Assembly: GCA_947178305.1 (NCBI GenBank)
Contig: CAMWXV010000005.1
Coordinates: 1-35,765, forward strand
Length of the DNA stretch: 35,765 nt
Direction of reading: 5' to 3'
Source of the DNA: an uncultured Porphyromonadaceae bacterium
GTDB taxonomy: Bacteria > Bacteroidota > Bacteroidia > Bacteroidales > Muribaculaceae
Numbering within the stretch: position 1 is the stretch's first letter; each line of letters begins with the position of its first letter. The notes below the pieces were generated by a model that was given only the letters and a program-made list of their open reading frames with translations, did no database searches and was not told where the DNA came from. Shown here one piece after another: positions 26,368 through 35,399 of the stretch. The position numbers were made by a program, and so were the translations under genes.

Positions 26368-27561
26368 TTATCTGTGCAGCCCTTTCCTGCGTTTGCACAT
26401 GTTGTTTGCCATTCGTGCGCAACGGCGTGCCCATTCAAGTTCATCCTCGTCCTTGTCTTTTCCCCAACCTCCAGTGTCAGAACCGCCACCGCCACTTGAA
26501 ACAGCTATACTGGTAGCAGCATCCATATATCCTGCAAAGAGTAAAAGAGCCGTGTGTTGTATCTCTTTAATCTTAGCTAACGGATGAGTTTCCTCCAAAG
26601 AACAATCTTGCCGGATGATATTGTCAGCGGCTTCGGGTATCTCTACATGGTAGCTGTGATATTCGTCTGTCGCAATATCGTAATGCTTTATAACAGGCAG
26701 TAAAATAGGAGTCAAATCTACTGTCTGTGTTTGTTGAGGAATAGATTTTGTTGGCTCGGATTTCCTTTCCTGCGGATGCAATTTTGCCCAAGTAGCTTCT
26801 ATCTTTGATGGAGTCAGATTTCTCCCGATACCCAACACGGATGATTTATAATTTGAGTTACCCCGTTTGACTGAATAACCATAAACTTTTCCCTTATCAT
26901 TTTCTTGTATGTGTACTTTGTAACCCCGTTTTGTCAGTTCCATTTCATATTGTCGCCAACTGAATTTGTCCATTGTACGAAGTATCTCCATACAACAGTT
27001 TGAGATCTCCTGCCTGTGCCGTATGCCGATTTCTTTGGACTGTACCCATCCTCGTTTTTCGTTGATGATATTCGCAGCCATGACTGCCCTCTCACCAATC
27101 TTATGGCTATCGTTGATTTTTCCGTTCATATCCACACGGTTGGCATCAATGTGCAGGTGAAGAATGCCACTTTTAGAATCACGATGCAGGGCGGTTATGT
27201 ATTGCGAACCTTTGAGATTGGTCTGCTTTGAGGAAGCCCGTTTGGTCTTTTGGGAAAGGTCTATGGAATCGAATACCTGTATGAACTCATCTGCCAAACG
27301 TACCCAGTCGTCCATCGTCCAGTTTCGGCTCTCTTCCTCGGATGGGGAAATTTCAATTCTTATCACGTTTCTGCCAAGAGGTCTGCCCTTGTTGATTTTC
27401 TCGGCAAACATCTTCTGAACGAGCATCATCCGACCGTACATCGCTTCCGGTGAAATGTCATCGGGCAACAGGTTGGCTTTGACTATATCCGCTCTGTCTT
27501 TATTGACGGAATATCTTATGGCATTTGCGCCATGCGGTATAGTACTGGCTTTTGCTATCAT
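26368..27561 (-). CDS. Relaxase/mobilization nuclease
   Basis: NAIRYSVNKDRADIVKANLL N-terminus; 3-His motif region ITALHRDSKSGILHLHIDANRVDMNGKINDSHKIGERAV. Confidence 0.88.
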   Translation of the reverse strand: MIAKASTIPHGANAIRYSVNKDRADIVKANLLPDDISPEAMYGRMMLVQKMFAEKINKGRPLGRNVIRIEISPSEEESRNWTMDDWVRLADEFIQVFDSIDLSQKTKRASSKQTNLKGSQYITALHRDSKSGILHLHIDANRVDMNGKINDSHKIGERAVMAANIINEKRGWVQSKEIGIRHRQEISNCCMEILRTMDKFSWRQYEMELTKRGYKVHIQENDKGKVYGYSVKRGNSNYKSSVLGIGRNLTPSKIEATWAKLHPQERKSEPTKSIPQQTQTVDLTPILLPVIKHYDIATDEYHSYHVEIPEAADNIIRQDCSLEETHPLAKIKEIQHTALLLFAGYMDAATSIAVSSGGGGSDTGGWGKDKDEDELEWARRCARMANNMCKRRKGLHR

Positions 27562-27576
27562 AACGGGTAAGGAAAT

Positions 27577-27975
27577 TTATTCGGTAAGATAATTCTCTAT
27601 TTGGCTCCAGCGGTTGATTAGTTGCGTAGCAGCTCTCATCCATTGTTCCACAAACCGAGTATCGCTGAAATACATTGCACGTTTATCCGCTTGAATGGAC
27701 TTTACTGCTGCCGCAATACGGATAAGGTCGCCCCTTGCATCCGTCAGGCTGCATAAGGCTTCTACCTCACGCTCAGACAGCCGTTGCCGTGGATGCTGCC
27801 CTAAAGCAGTGCGGCGCACATAGTTGCTCATGGATAAACCGCAGGTCTTGGCGAGTTCTTTCGCTTTGGCGTATTCCTATTCCGTTACTCTGGCTTCAAG
27901 TCGCAAGGTGCGCCTCGTAACTTTCTTGTTATTTTCTTCATCAACATCTTTGTTGGTAATCTTTTTCTTCTTCAT
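27577..27975 (-). pseudogene. mobC: MobC relaxosome accessory protein with an in-frame amber stop at codon 33
   Basis: Minus-strand ATG at 27975: MKKKKITNKDVDEENNKKVTRRTLRLEARVTE*EYAKAKELAKTCGLSMSNYVRRTALG...; TAG at 27879-27877; same frame throughout (133 codons). Confidence 0.8.
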
Positions 27976-28149
27976 GTTTTGTTATGTTATGGGTGAGACA
28001 TCAATCTAAAAAGGGACAGCACGGTGGGAACTTGCGACTGCCGGAATACGCCTATGTGGTACGAATAAGCGAAGCAAATTTGTGCGACATAGGAACTTCT
28101 TGCAAGACCCCACACAAAAATATAGGCATCACAGTTATATCCAGTATGA
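27976..28149. other. Candidate oriT region between mobC and the HTH gene
   Basis: Intergenic, upstream of mobC/relaxase; inverted repeat CCTATGT (28051-28057)/ACATAGG (28087-28093) followed by CTTCTTGCAAGACCCCACAC. Confidence 0.35.
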
Positions 28150-28845
28150 CTATTTCTGACTATCTGCCGAAATATCCTCATTAGATTCTTCCCCTGCCGT
28201 AGGCTGTGGAGGAGCCGAATTGGTAGGAACAGAAGAAAATGGAGAGAGCAGTTCGCCTTCGTTTGATATAATAGGCATTTTGCCTACGAAGGAAAAAACT
28301 GCATCAGAAACGTAGGTTTCATTCATTACTTCTGTTTGTCTACACTCATTCGAGTTGGGTAAATTTCTCTCCATACGGCTATCCGAATTCTCCTGTGGAG
28401 TCATTGGTAAGACGGTTACCATATCATCAGATTGTGCGTAATCATTTGCTCCTTTTTCTTGCCGGTCTTTTAGTCGAACATAGAAAGGATTGTCTATTCG
28501 GTTGCCATCCAACATCCATGCCGATATACATTTCAGCGTGTGGACGCTTGTTCGGTTGCCCTGTGTGGATGCGACAATTCCCAACTGGTTCATCTTGTCA
28601 AGTACACGGGATATGGTCTTCTTGTCATAGCCTAACTTGCAGGATAAATCCACTTCCGAAAGGATGGCTTGCCCCACTTGTAAGGTTGTGGAAAATCCTT
28701 TTATGGCATAATCGTTTTCTTTCAGCACTGCCGCTTCGATAAGTTGGTGTAGAATTTTCATGCGGTCAATGCCATACTTGCTCCCTGCCAGATATGCAAG
28801 TTGCTCTGACGAAAGCACTATACAATAATTCAAGTTTGTTTTCAT
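28150..28845 (-). CDS. Winged-helix DNA-binding protein of mobilizable element (replication/regulation type)
   Basis: SEVDLSCKLGYDKKTISRVLDKMNQLGIVAS winged-helix motif. Confidence 0.6.
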   Translation of the reverse strand: MKTNLNYCIVLSSEQLAYLAGSKYGIDRMKILHQLIEAAVLKENDYAIKGFSTTLQVGQAILSEVDLSCKLGYDKKTISRVLDKMNQLGIVASTQGNRTSVHTLKCISAWMLDGNRIDNPFYVRLKDRQEKGANDYAQSDDMVTVLPMTPQENSDSRMERNLPNSNECRQTEVMNETYVSDAVFSFVGKMPIISNEGELLSPFSSVPTNSAPPQPTAGEESNEDISADSQK

Positions 28846-28896
28846 CGTCTGTCAATTTTGAAGATGGTTTATAAATGGTGCAGCCAAAAGAGAAAG

Positions 28897-29244
28897 TCAT
28901 CGGTGCATTCCGCATCCTCTCTCCGGCATATAATACTCCTTGTCGTATGCAATGTGGTCAAGCACATCTTGAAGCCTGTCCAGTTGTCGGCTGTCCAATA
29001 CACGGATGGCGGCAATGGTAATGTTCTGTGAAGCGATACGGCGGTGTTCACAATTCCGTTCTGATGTACTTCCGTCCCCATCGGCATGGACACTTCGCAG
29101 GTAATCGTTCACCGCCTCGGTCTGTTCCTTGCTCGGAAAAGTGGAAGGGTAACGGTCTTGAACATACGCAACCATGTGGCTGACCGCATTTGCCAGCAGC
29201 GGGTCACGCTCTTGTAGCTGTCTGATAAGTTCTTCTTTTCTCAT
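28897..29244 (-). CDS. Hypothetical protein of mobilizable element backbone
   Basis: ORF with plausible ATG (MRKEELIRQLQERDPLLANAVSHMV) in the co-directional minus-strand module. Confidence 0.55.
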   Translation of the reverse strand: MRKEELIRQLQERDPLLANAVSHMVAYVQDRYPSTFPSKEQTEAVNDYLRSVHADGDGSTSERNCEHRRIASQNITIAAIRVLDSRQLDRLQDVLDHIAYDKEYYMPERGCGMHR

Positions 29245-29384
29245 GTTGTTGGTTTATATTGTCCCGTGTCCCAAGCGTTTCTTATAATTTTCTATTTTGC
29301 TCACTTTATGTTTTTATTCTTTTTTCGAGGGCAAAAGGGACAAGGGGACATAGGACACAGTTTTTCTTTTCCCTTATTTTGAAA

Positions 29385-30770
29385 TTAGAATGGCAAATCC
29401 TGTTCACTTGGCAGTGCTGTACCAGAATCTTCACTTGGAGTGTCCACCCTTACCCACGGGTGCTTCGTCCGTCCCGTCTTGTCGCAATAGGCAGGGTGCA
29501 AGCCCTTGACCTTCTCCTGCTCACTCCGTTTCCAATTAGGAATCGTGGACATCAGGCGGTTGATATATTGCGAAGTGTACTTTAATGGATTCCGTCTGAC
29601 TAAATCATTGGGTAGTTCCTCTATAATCTGTCGGGCACAAACCATATTGAGTAAAGTCATTGTAGAATTTGGTTCCGAGTACGCTCCTTTCTGATAAGCC
29701 AACCGTGTAGGAATCATCCAACTTGCATACTGGATGGGAACCTCATGCTCCAGATACATTTCTATGTCCTCTATGATGGGGTCAGCAATGATATTGGAGT
29801 GTTGCATCTGCACTTCATTGGCCTCATTTTCCATGTCCGGCGACAAGTAGAGTTTCATTCCTTGCTTATAATAGGTATATGCCTCTGCCCAAAGCTGAGG
29901 AACGGAACACTGTAGTTTATCCAGCCAATCCGACACATGCCCATTGCCTTTGACCGAGATAATCCACCATCGGCGATTTCCATTGTCTCCTTGCAGGAAG
30001 TTTGCCTCATTGGTGGTAGCCGCAAAAACATTGTGCCGCATGAACTCCACCACCTTATGCCCATAAGCCGGACGCATATAATCACTGCAACGGCTTAGAA
30101 AAGCCTTGGCTGCCTCTGCATCGTTCGCTCGTTTCAAACCATTCAACTCACTGATTTCAATAATCCAGCCATTGGTTATGGTCTCCACTTTCTCCTTGTC
30201 ACCACTGGCGAAAGAAAATGAGTCGTTGAACCACTTACCGCTAATAGCTTTGAAGAAGGTGCTCTTACCGATACCTTGGGGACCGGGCAAGGTCAATACG
30301 TTGTCAAACTTGCAACCTGGATTGAATACTCTAGTTACAGCCGCCACAAACCAAAGTTTTGTCTGTTCTCTGACAAGCGGATTGTCCTCGGCTCCAAGAT
30401 AATCTATGATGGTTGTGGCTATGCGAGGTTGTCCGTCCCATGTCTCTTGTGTGATGAATTCCTGTACAGGATTGAAACTCCGTTCAGAAGAAGTGGTCTT
30501 CAGTATCTCAAATACCTTGTTCTGCGTCAGGCGTATTCTGTATGTTCTTTCCAGATAGTCCTGTATCTTTCCTGCTGATTCTTCATCAATTTTGTTACCA
30601 TTGACATTGCGGAACAAAGGGCAGAAACACACATCGTCCTGACAGAAGGTATCGTACCTTATCTGACTAAGATTCTCATCCAGTGTGAAAATAAGCCGGA
30701 GATTACTGATGGAACGAACCGGATTCCCGTAACTGTCTGTTGCCAGATTCTTTTTCCAATTCTCTTCCAT
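29385..30770 (-). CDS. Virulence-associated E (VirE/VapE)-like P-loop ATPase
   Basis: VLTLPGPQGIGKSTFFKAISGKWFND, ISELNGLKRANDAEAAKAFLSR, HNVFAATTNEANFLQGDNGNRRWWII. ATG at 30770 (MEENWKKNL) preferred. Confidence 0.88.
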   Translation of the reverse strand: MEENWKKNLATDSYGNPVRSISNLRLIFTLDENLSQIRYDTFCQDDVCFCPLFRNVNGNKIDEESAGKIQDYLERTYRIRLTQNKVFEILKTTSSERSFNPVQEFITQETWDGQPRIATTIIDYLGAEDNPLVREQTKLWFVAAVTRVFNPGCKFDNVLTLPGPQGIGKSTFFKAISGKWFNDSFSFASGDKEKVETITNGWIIEISELNGLKRANDAEAAKAFLSRCSDYMRPAYGHKVVEFMRHNVFAATTNEANFLQGDNGNRRWWIISVKGNGHVSDWLDKLQCSVPQLWAEAYTYYKQGMKLYLSPDMENEANEVQMQHSNIIADPIIEDIEMYLEHEVPIQYASWMIPTRLAYQKGAYSEPNSTMTLLNMVCARQIIEELPNDLVRRNPLKYTSQYINRLMSTIPNWKRSEQEKVKGLHPAYCDKTGRTKHPWVRVDTPSEDSGTALPSEQDLPF

Positions 30771-30774
30771 ACCG

Positions 30775-31092
30775 CTATTCTTTGATATGGATGCCACCAG
30801 ATTCCTTTGCCAAAGCCAATGCAAGGTCTGCATCCACTACAATTTTTCGTCCTATCTGCGTGATGGCTTTGTCTATGATGCCACTCTTCTTAATGCGGTT
30901 GGCGGTGGGTACGCTACAACCGAATACACGGGCGATACCCTCTATGCCATAGTAGTTGCCTTTGGATGCCACTTGGGGAGTGGCCGCTTCTGTACTCTCC
31001 ACACTTTTAGTGATGAGAAAGCAAAGCTCCTCACCCGTCATCATGGCGATGGGCTTTTGGAGTAGTTGGTTAAGATTGAGTTTTTCTTCCAT
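30775..31092 (-). CDS. DUF3853-family small DNA-binding protein (excisionase-like)
   Basis: YYGIEGIARVFGCSVPTANRIKKSGIIDKAITQIGRKIVVDADLALALAKE. Confidence 0.8.
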   Translation of the reverse strand: MEEKLNLNQLLQKPIAMMTGEELCFLITKSVESTEAATPQVASKGNYYGIEGIARVFGCSVPTANRIKKSGIIDKAITQIGRKIVVDADLALALAKESGGIHIKE

Positions 31093-31139
31093 ACCTTTAC
31101 TTGTTTGATGATTAAATACTTTAAGCCTCGGCTCAACTC

Positions 31140-31221
31140 TGTGAAACCGATTTCACAAGCAAAGGTAGTGTATGAAACTCTGTGTGTTGGTCGGTTTATT
31201 TATACCTTATTTTAACCGACC
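31140..31221. promoter_or_regulatory. Two palindromic operator candidates upstream of the DUF3853 gene
   Basis: TGTGAAA-ccga-TTTCACA (31140-31157) and GGTCGGTT (31189-31196)/AACCGACC (31214-31221). Confidence 0.5.
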
Positions 31222-31271
31222 GTATTACAACAGTTGTTTGCAAAGTAAATACGGATAGCTGGATTTCCCAA

Positions 31272-32522
31272 CTACCCGTTATTGGCAAAATAGTCCGTCC
31301 ATCGGTCTATTATCCGTTTTGCTTTGGTGTAACTGCTTCCTCTTTGGGGTGAGTTCAAAGTAAGTTCCTTGATTTCCCCGTATCGCTTCTGTGGTATATC
31401 GTGCCCGTAATGTCGTTGAGAGAACTGTTCTATGGTACGGTGGAATGTCATGTATCTTGTGGACGCTTTTATCTTGCCAGACTTTACCAATGATTTCAAC
31501 AAATAGGCAAGACTTATGTCCTCTGTATTTTCTTCAAGAAACAAAAGGATACCCTGCTTGATACGTTCCTTGTCGTCCAAAAGAATATCATCCAATGATT
31601 GTATCACCTTTCTATTGCCTCGCCTGCCTTTTACTTTTCGTAGGGCAAACATCACCTCTTTCCAGATTTCCGTGGTACAGCCTTCTATGGTATCTTCCCA
31701 GTCTGCTTTGGTTTCTGTACCCATCTCTATACTTCCATTGACAAGCAGGGTAACGCATAACTTTACAAGAAGCATATCGCCATGGTCAACCTCTTCACTG
31801 TTCAGCAGACGGTTAAGTAATTTGGTCATACGTGAAAGACCGTGGTCAAATACCACGAAATAATACATACAATAAGCCAAGTCTTCTTTCTTTTCCATTA
31901 CACGGTCATACAGGTTAGCCATGAACACACCAATGAATACTGCATGAGAGAGGAAAACAATTTGAGAGATATAGGTCAGGAACTGATAAACCATTTTTCT
32001 TTCCAGTTTGCTCAACAGATAACATCCTTTGCTGTTTTTCATGAACATATCTAATTGCCCAATCAAGTAGGACCTTAACTCCTGCGGCAGACGATTCCAT
32101 ATTTCAATAGGTGTTTCAGAATGAACCATCAGCAGCCCGGACTTTGGCGATGTAAGCAGTTCTATTGTCCCCATTTTGATACTGACACCTATCCACAAAC
32201 GCTTGTTGGTGATACATTGGGCTATGGTCTCGGTATATTGACCAGCCCATTGTTGATTGGTTATATTTTGTATGTCTTTACCATTTGCCAAATTAGAAAG
32301 CCAATCATACATCATCAAGGCTTCGGGAGGTGTGCATTTCTGCATCATCAGATACATGTCCATCAGGACAGATACATCACCTTTTGCCACAGCATCCATG
32401 CGCTTACAAAAGTCGGCATACACTTCTTCATGGGCTGATTTCCATGCACGGATAGCCATATCAGCCGCATCCTTCCTTTTGGAATAGGATTTTATCCTTT
32501 CTATGAAATTTATCATCAGCAT
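31272..32522 (-). CDS. Uncharacterised protein encoded next to the integrase
   Basis: 416-aa ORF, co-directional with and 6 nt from the integrase gene; no recognisable motif. Confidence 0.7.
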   Translation of the reverse strand: MLMINFIERIKSYSKRKDAADMAIRAWKSAHEEVYADFCKRMDAVAKGDVSVLMDMYLMMQKCTPPEALMMYDWLSNLANGKDIQNITNQQWAGQYTETIAQCITNKRLWIGVSIKMGTIELLTSPKSGLLMVHSETPIEIWNRLPQELRSYLIGQLDMFMKNSKGCYLLSKLERKMVYQFLTYISQIVFLSHAVFIGVFMANLYDRVMEKKEDLAYCMYYFVVFDHGLSRMTKLLNRLLNSEEVDHGDMLLVKLCVTLLVNGSIEMGTETKADWEDTIEGCTTEIWKEVMFALRKVKGRRGNRKVIQSLDDILLDDKERIKQGILLFLEENTEDISLAYLLKSLVKSGKIKASTRYMTFHRTIEQFSQRHYGHDIPQKRYGEIKELTLNSPQRGSSYTKAKRIIDRWTDYFANNG

Positions 32523-32528
32523 TACGGA

Positions 32529-34031
32529 TTAAGGTTGTCTGAATAATTTAAGCAGTTCTTCTGTGGACATGCTTGCCAGTTTCGCTAACAGAGCATTCCT
32601 TTCAGAAGAATTCTCCAAGTTTAGCAGTTTTGAATTGTTTTGCATCTGTATATCGAGAGGATAATGCTCAATGTAGATTTGAGTAATGGCATGAGCAGAA
32701 GTTGAATGCCCCATGCTTTCAGAGATATAATCCATATCCACTCCGGCATTATGCAGATTAGTAGCAAACGAGTGTCGGCACCATGTGCCGGACGGACAGA
32801 TGGACTTATCCCAATTCAATGCCTCATGGCAAATCTTAATGACGCGGTCTTTCACGTTTGAGTTCTCTTGCATGGTGTATTTGCGGCGTAACTCTTCCGT
32901 TTCCGCTCCTTTTAATATATCGGGGAACACAAAACCGTCCCGAGTCGGAGGTGCAGCTATCTCATCCAAGATATATCGTAAGGGAGGGATGATAGGGACT
33001 ATTACCTCTGAGCCGTCAGCACTCCGTCGGGATGTTTTCTTTCGATTGAAGCGGAAAGCTTTGCCATTTGTCTGATAATAATAACTATTATAGGTCAAGC
33101 GGCCAGCATCAGCCATATTGAAACCGTTGCAAAGATATTGGGCAAGAAATAATCCCAATGAATAATGCGCACGTTGCACATATTCTTCCGACCAATGTTC
33201 AGGATACTTCTTTGATACGAAAAGGTTGTATAGTTCCGTCATCTGATTTACGTTCAAGAAGCTCTGCTTGCGCTTTGCACTCTTGGGAATGCTTACCAAG
33301 CCTTTCTCTTTCTTGTTAGAAAAGGGATAAGGAACATCTTTGAGGTAGCCTTCATGTACACACCTGTTCCATACGGCACGGCAACAGCGCAAGTAGATAC
33401 CGGCCGTAGTGTCGCTGATTTTACCGACAATCGCACCATTTTCGTCTTTAACTCCATTGTGCATACCATCCTTCCACTTCTGAAGTTCTGCCGCACAGAT
33501 GCAGAAGCCCTTAATTGCATTTTCTCCAAGAATCTTTCTGAATGATTTGAGAGAACACTCATAACTTTCTGCGGTGGTGAAACGTACTCCTCCATCTTCT
33601 GTACGCAACTCGTGAATGACTTGCTCCCATATACTAATAAAGGATTGTGATTTGGTTGTGTCCTCTTTGGATAGCACCACTTCTTCACCCATGATACATT
33701 GACGTACCATCTCAAATGTCAGGATGCCGCCTTTGTTCAGGTTCATCAGGATTTCTTTGTACTTGGGAACGATAGTGTCTTTCCATTCTTTTTGTAACCT
33801 GTAGTTCTCGCTTTTACATTTCGTCGCATTGCAGATGTCCGAGAACTTTTTCTCAGTAAAAGAACTTCCAACTGTAAAGTAGAAGAACTTGCGGTCTATC
33901 GTAAAACGAAGAGATAATGGAAACTCACACGCATTCTTTCTACGAGTACGTGAATCCAACACGATAGAGACAGAACAGTTACGCTCTTTGAAAAGAGACA
34001 ATGACTTGGTTAATTTTTCCATTGCATTCAT
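32529..34031 (-). CDS. Tyrosine recombinase/integrase
   Basis: C-terminal GTWCRHSFATNLHNAGVDMDYISESMGHSTSAHAITQIYIEHY catalytic motif. Confidence 0.92.
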   Translation of the reverse strand: MNAMEKLTKSLSLFKERNCSVSIVLDSRTRRKNACEFPLSLRFTIDRKFFYFTVGSSFTEKKFSDICNATKCKSENYRLQKEWKDTIVPKYKEILMNLNKGGILTFEMVRQCIMGEEVVLSKEDTTKSQSFISIWEQVIHELRTEDGGVRFTTAESYECSLKSFRKILGENAIKGFCICAAELQKWKDGMHNGVKDENGAIVGKISDTTAGIYLRCCRAVWNRCVHEGYLKDVPYPFSNKKEKGLVSIPKSAKRKQSFLNVNQMTELYNLFVSKKYPEHWSEEYVQRAHYSLGLFLAQYLCNGFNMADAGRLTYNSYYYQTNGKAFRFNRKKTSRRSADGSEVIVPIIPPLRYILDEIAAPPTRDGFVFPDILKGAETEELRRKYTMQENSNVKDRVIKICHEALNWDKSICPSGTWCRHSFATNLHNAGVDMDYISESMGHSTSAHAITQIYIEHYPLDIQMQNNSKLLNLENSSERNALLAKLASMSTEELLKLFRQP

Positions 34032-34039
34032 TGTTTATG

Positions 34040-34400
34040 TTCAACATAACCTCTGAATACAGCCGCTTTGCAATGTGAGGCGTACATATACAAAACGCTG
34101 CATATAACCACTGAGTCCCTATCCTTTGACGGATAAAAACATTGTCGTTATATGCAGCGGTGCAATCTCGTTGTCTCCTGTCGCTGACTGGTAACCGGGC
34201 TTCTGCTAATCGGTCTCAACCCCTGAAGCAACTCTCACGTATTGTTTGAAATAGAGTATCTTCCGACTAATACTCCCTCTACGCTTCGATTCATCGGAAT
34301 GGGATGACCCTCCCACGAAGGTTAGACAAACTCACTTTTCCTTTTTTTAGGAAAGAGCACCTCTTGGTCATGGTTTGCCATAAATGCATTGCATTTGCAA
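34040..34400 (-). ncRNA. Long structured 5' leader of the integrase mRNA (candidate cis-regulatory RNA)
   Basis: Minus-strand TAACTTTG promoter-like element near 34400; multiple hairpins, including a 13-bp inverted repeat CGCTGCATATAAC (34096-34108)/GTTATATGCAGCG (34147-34159). Confidence 0.4.
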
Positions 34401-34555
34401 AGTTACAACATTATTCTGTAAATCAATATGCAAATGGAGTATATTTGAGTTTATTTAATCGTAAAGTGTTGTTTCACTAACAAAACTTCGGGTAAAGATA
34501 TTACAGGATTGCATAGAGCATCATTGAAATTCTATGTGTAAAACACGGTCAACCC

Positions 34556-34584
34556 AAACCGTTTGTTTACGCATTGTTTACGCA
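34556..34584 (+). repeat. Right copy of 29-bp direct repeat AAACCGT-(TTGTTTACGCA)x2
   Basis: Identical to 16485-16513. Confidence 0.9.
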
Positions 34585-34592
34585 AAGGCAAG

Positions 34593-34623
34593 AAAAAAGG
34601 AGTTGCGAAATTCGTAACTCCTT
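34593..34623 (-). terminator. Terminator downstream of the half-tRNA
   Basis: AAGGAGTT (34597-34604)/AACTCCTT (34616-34623) stem; T-tract when read on the minus strand. Confidence 0.7.
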
Positions 34624-34634
34624 GATTTCTAAAG

Positions 34635-34679
34635 TGGACCAGCCTGGGCTTGAACCAGGGACCTCCAGATTATGAGTCT
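34635..34679 (-). tRNA. 3' half of a tRNA with CAT anticodon (Met or Ile2 type), truncated
   Basis: Minus strand AGACTCATAATCTGGAGGTCCCTGGTTCAAGCCCAGGCTGGTCCA: anticodon loop CTCATAA, T-arm CCTGG-TTCAAGC-CCAGG, acceptor 3' strand CTGGTCC+A. The 5' half is absent. Confidence 0.75.
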
Positions 34680-35285
34680 CGGATTGTTGAAATATCTGAA
34701 TGTGAATTCAATAGAGCTTACTCGCAGAGACATAGAAATCAGATTGAAATAGATACGATTGCGTCTTTAGAAATATGCAAAATGGTTTGTGACAGCACTT
34801 TGGAGCGACTTGGCAAGATGGATGAGGTTGAGTCTATTAGATATCCTTTTTGTTCTACGGATAATGATGTGAGTTCTGTATTGAGATTTCCATTTGGTTT
34901 TGTTGCATCATGTGTTCGTACCATTCATGAGGGGTGTGAATACTGGTTTTTTTGTGGTGATGACTGTAGGTTCGTTGCACAGACAGGTGCGTTGGTGAAA
35001 ATGAGCGAAGTGCACCATTGTGTATCCAAGGCCGGGTATTTTGTTGCTTGGTATGATCATAGTTATGACTCAAATGTGGATATTTTTGTTTATAGGGTGA
35101 GAGATGGTGGTGTTGGGTTGATTAGCAAATATATGGATGTGGAAATAAGTAAATGGGAGCGGGTTTGTTGGGGTGAGAATAATACGTTTTATGTTAGTGG
35201 CGAATATACTGAGGATATAGATTATTCGTTTTTGACCGATTGTACCGGTAGAAAGTATCTTAAATTTATTGTGTCACAACAGTGA
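34677..35285 (+). pseudogene. 3' fragment of the gene interrupted by the element (other part at 16266-16418)
   Basis: ORF open from TCT CGG ATT GTT...; the track start ATG (34650) lies inside the half-tRNA. Confidence 0.6.
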
Positions 35286-35341
35286 TATGTTGATGTCTGT
35301 ACAAAAATTAAAGTAAGCGTAGTGTTGTGCAAAAACAATTA

Positions 35342-35372
35342 TGAGACTGCCTAAACTTGTTAGACAGTCTCA
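35342..35372. terminator. Stem-loop between convergent genes
   Basis: TGAGACTG (35342-35349)/CAGTCTCA (35365-35372). Confidence 0.5.
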
Positions 35373-35399
35373 TTTGGATGCGATTTAATCAATAAGGAT

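Larger units (their letters stand above)
16416..34679. mobile_element. Mobilizable integrative element (~18.3 kb) with defence cargo
   Basis: Tyrosine integrase, relaxase, MobC, VirE-like and DUF3853 genes; 29-bp direct repeats near both ends; half-tRNA at the right end; both flanks read as one in-frame interrupted ORF through a shared TCT. Confidence 0.75.

Noticed and set aside
34650-34676. N-terminus MNQGPPDYE of ORF 34650-35285
   Set aside because: This segment is antisense to the half-tRNA; the frame is a chance extension of the interrupted downstream gene.
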